Shown one piece after another: positions 62,523 to 64,000 of a stretch of 64,000 bases of DNA. Origin of the DNA: Dactylosporangium roseum. Its GTDB lineage: Bacteria; Actinomycetota; Actinomycetes; Mycobacteriales; Micromonosporaceae. How positions within the stretch are numbered: position 1 is the first letter of the stretch; every line of letters starts with the position of its first letter. The translations under genes and the position numbers were made by a program. Location of the stretch: contig NZ_CP073721.1 in NCBI RefSeq assembly GCF_025264685.1, forward strand, positions 2,533,001-2,597,000, written 5' to 3'. The notes beneath the pieces are model-generated. The model worked only from the letters and a program-made list of their open reading frames with translations, did no database searches and was not told the origin of the DNA.

Positions 62523-63047
62523 ATGACTGAACCACCTCGTCCCCCGGGGGAATACGGCTCGCCGTCGGACCCCTACTCCACGCCGCCCTCGTATCCGGGC
62601 GGGACTCCCGGCGCCGGATACCCGCCGCCGACCTCCGGCGCGGGCTACCAGCAGCAGGGCTACGGCGCCTACCAGCAGCCGGGCGCGTACGGCACCCCCG
62701 GCGGCGCGCCGGTCGGCTACGCCAACAGCGACGAGAAGACCTGGGCGCTCATCGCCCACTTCGGTGGCATCCTCGTCGGCTTCATCGCGCCGCTGGTCGC
62801 GCTGCTCGCCAAGGGCAACGAGTCGCCCACGGTGAAGGCGCACGCCAACGAGGCGCTGAACTTCCACATCACATGGGGCATCGCCATGATCATCTCGGTG
62901 GTCATCGCGGTGTGCACGTTCGGTATCGCGTCGCCGCTGCCGTTGCTCGTGTGGGTGTTCGTCCTGGCCTTCGCGATCATCGCCGGCATGAAGGCCAACA
63001 ACGGCGAGCTGTACCGCTACCCGGCCACCTTCCGCTTCATCAAGTAA
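62523..63047 (+). CDS. DUF4870 membrane protein with Pro/Gly/Tyr-rich N-terminus
   Basis: 174 residues. The first 65 are low-complexity (PPSYPGG, GYQQQGYGAYQQPGAYG). The DUF4870 domain follows with three membrane segments (LIAHFGGILVGFIAPLVALL, HANEALNFHITWGIAMIIS, LLVWVFVLAFAIIAGMKA) and a typical end GELYRYPATFRFIK. Its function is unknown. The start lacks a ribosome site. Confidence 0.9.
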   Translation: MTEPPRPPGEYGSPSDPYSTPPSYPGGTPGAGYPPPTSGAGYQQQGYGAYQQPGAYGTPGGAPVGYANSDEKTWALIAHFGGILVGFIAPLVALLAKGNESPTVKAHANEALNFHITWGIAMIISVVIAVCTFGIASPLPLLVWVFVLAFAIIAGMKANNGELYRYPATFRFIK

Positions 63048-63061
63048 CACCGAGGGCCGTC

Positions 63062-63095
63062 CGCGCGCGCCCCGCACCGACGTGCGGGCGCGCGC
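63062..63095. terminator. Bidirectional terminator
   Basis: Arms GCGCGCGCCCCGCAC and GTGCGGGCGCGCGC around CGAC, with one bulged C, between convergent genes. Confidence 0.75.
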
Positions 63096-63101
63096 AACCT
63101 C

Positions 63102-63785
63102 TCACGCCGGGGGCCTGACCAACCCGGTCTGGTAGGCGATGACGACGAGCTGCGCGCGGTCACGTGCACCGAGCTTCACCATCGCGTGGCTGACGTGGGT
63201 GCGGGCGGTGGCCGGACTGAGGAACAGCTCGGCGCCGATCTCGTCGTTGCTGAGTCCCTGTCCCACCAGGGCCATGACTTCACGTTCGCGTCGCGTCAGC
63301 ACCGCCAGCCGGTCCTCCGCGGCCCGGGTGACGATCCGTTGCGCGGTGAACTGAGCGATGAGGCGCCGGGTGATCCGCGGCGCGAGCAGCGCCTCACCCG
63401 CGGCGACCACCCGGATGGCGTGCAGCAGCTCGGCCGGCCCGGCGTCTTTGAGCAGGAAGCCGCTTGCGCCGGCTCGCAGCGCCTCGAAGACGTACGCATC
63501 GGTGTCGTACGTGGTCAGGATCAGGACCCGGATCTGTTCGAGGCCCCGCGTCCCGGCGATCTGTTCGGTGGCCTTGATCCCGTCCAGCACCGGCATGCGG
63601 ATGTCCATGAGCACGACGTCGGGCCGGGCGGCCCGGGCCCGCTCCACGGCCTCGGCCCCGTCGGCGGCCTCCCCGACCACCGTGATGTCGTCCTCGACCT
63701 CGAGCAGGCCCTTGAACCCGGACCGCACCAGCACCTGATCGTCAGCCAGCAGGACCTTGATCGGAACGCCGCCGGCCGCGTTCAT
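63102..63785 (-). CDS. NarL/LuxR-family response regulator
   Basis: 227 residues. Receiver domain with ADDQ (acidic pair), phosphoacceptor D61 in VLMDIRMP and LKDAG near the end. C-terminal LuxR helix-turn-helix: LTRREREVMALVGQGLSNDE, then IGAELFLSPATARTHVSHAM. ATG 63785 overlaps the stop of the upstream kinase (ATGA), so the two form a two-component pair. Target genes are unknown. Confidence 0.93.
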   Translation of the reverse strand: MNAAGGVPIKVLLADDQVLVRSGFKGLLEVEDDITVVGEAADGAEAVERARAARPDVVLMDIRMPVLDGIKATEQIAGTRGLEQIRVLILTTYDTDAYVFEALRAGASGFLLKDAGPAELLHAIRVVAAGEALLAPRITRRLIAQFTAQRIVTRAAEDRLAVLTRREREVMALVGQGLSNDEIGAELFLSPATARTHVSHAMVKLGARDRAQLVVIAYQTGLVRPPA

Positions 63786-64000
63786 GAGCGCACCGCCGCG
63801 GCCGGAGCCAGCGGCAGCCGCGCCTTGACCTCGAACCCGCCGCACGGCCGCGGTCCGGCGGTCAGCTCTCCGCCCAGGAGCCCACAGCGCTCGCGCATGC
63901 CGATGATCCCGCGGCCCGGCTCGGCCGAGCCGCTGGTGACGCCCGAGTGTCCGGCCGGTGCGTCCGGACGCGCGGCGTCAGCACCCGAGCCGTCCCGGCC
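63782..64000 (-). CDS. Sensor histidine kinase, C-terminal part (runs off the window)
   Basis: Only the last 72 codons are present. GRGIIGMRERCGLLGGELTA is the G2 box and following strands of a NarL-type HATPase_c domain, ending in FEVKARLPL and an Ala/Val tail. A Pro/Ala/Gly-rich insertion of about 25 residues precedes the G2 box. Its stop overlaps the response-regulator start, so this is the cognate kinase. Confidence 0.88.
   Translation of the reverse strand, partial: GRDGSGADAARPDAPAGHSGVTSGSAEPGRGIIGMRERCGLLGGELTAGPRPCGGFEVKARLPLAPAAAVRS

Noticed and set aside
1..64000. CRISPR arrays, tRNA or rRNA genes, transposases, integrases, prophage
   Set aside because: Looked for along both strands; no regularly spaced repeats, CCA-ended cloverleafs or recognisable mobile-element proteins were found. 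A tRNAscan or covariance search would be decisive for short RNAs.

Overview
The window is chromosomal DNA of a high-GC actinobacterium. The supporting evidence is third-codon GC, GTG/TTG starts, SigF/SigB-like promoter sequences, an actinobacterial c-di-AMP riboswitch in front of an NlpC/P60 gene, SPW-repeat and DUF4870 proteins, and a rifamycin-associated element with helR. A Micromonosporales-type soil organism is my best guess, but that is inference. I see no phage, insertion sequence, CRISPR array, rRNA or tRNA.

Layout. 1-5.4 kb: four genes chained by ATGA overlaps that end in a CHAT caspase-like protease with an intact His/Cys dyad. The other three are a protein of unknown family, a membrane protein with an N-terminal zinc module, and a small proline-rich protein carrying the same zinc module. 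I do not recognise this combination and consider it the best candidate for an undescribed system. 5.7-12.8 kb: secreted enzymes (transglycosylase-like/amidase fusion, lipoprotein, C39-like peptidase, GHL10 hydrolase) with a proline-racemase-family gene and a broken ornithine-cyclodeaminase-like remnant. 13-18.6 kb: two overlapping glucan-active enzymes and a YrdC-like protein. 18.7-22 kb: an ABC exporter pair with its TetR regulator and operator.

22-53 kb is a stress-physiology region. It holds a SigB/SigF-type sigma factor, a MarR regulator with three copies of a composite operator (one overlapping the sigma promoter), a four-helix copper-binding protein, two DMT transporters, a glycolipid-type glycosyltransferase, a complete hopanoid operon (hpnC, hpnD, hpnE, prenyl synthase, shc, an hpnG-ispH fusion, hpnH), a polysaccharide deacetylase, a P450 with a ferredoxin-FAD reductase fusion, oxidoreductases and a GH15 hydrolase. 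Eleven promoter-like sites of the form GTTW-N14/15-GGGTAK, allowing one or two mismatches, lie upstream of the sigma gene itself, the hopanoid operon and many neighbours. They suggest that much of the region is one stress regulon. Three gene remnants lie here too (TPP enzyme, ChaB-like, STAS), two of them still behind such promoters.

53-64 kb: an orphan histidine kinase; a riboswitch-controlled NlpC/P60 endopeptidase; a rifamycin-associated element upstream of an MFS exporter and a HelR-type helicase; an archaeal/eukaryotic-type prolyl-tRNA synthetase; a DUF4870 membrane protein; and a NarL-type response regulator overlapping the end of its sensor kinase, which runs off the window.
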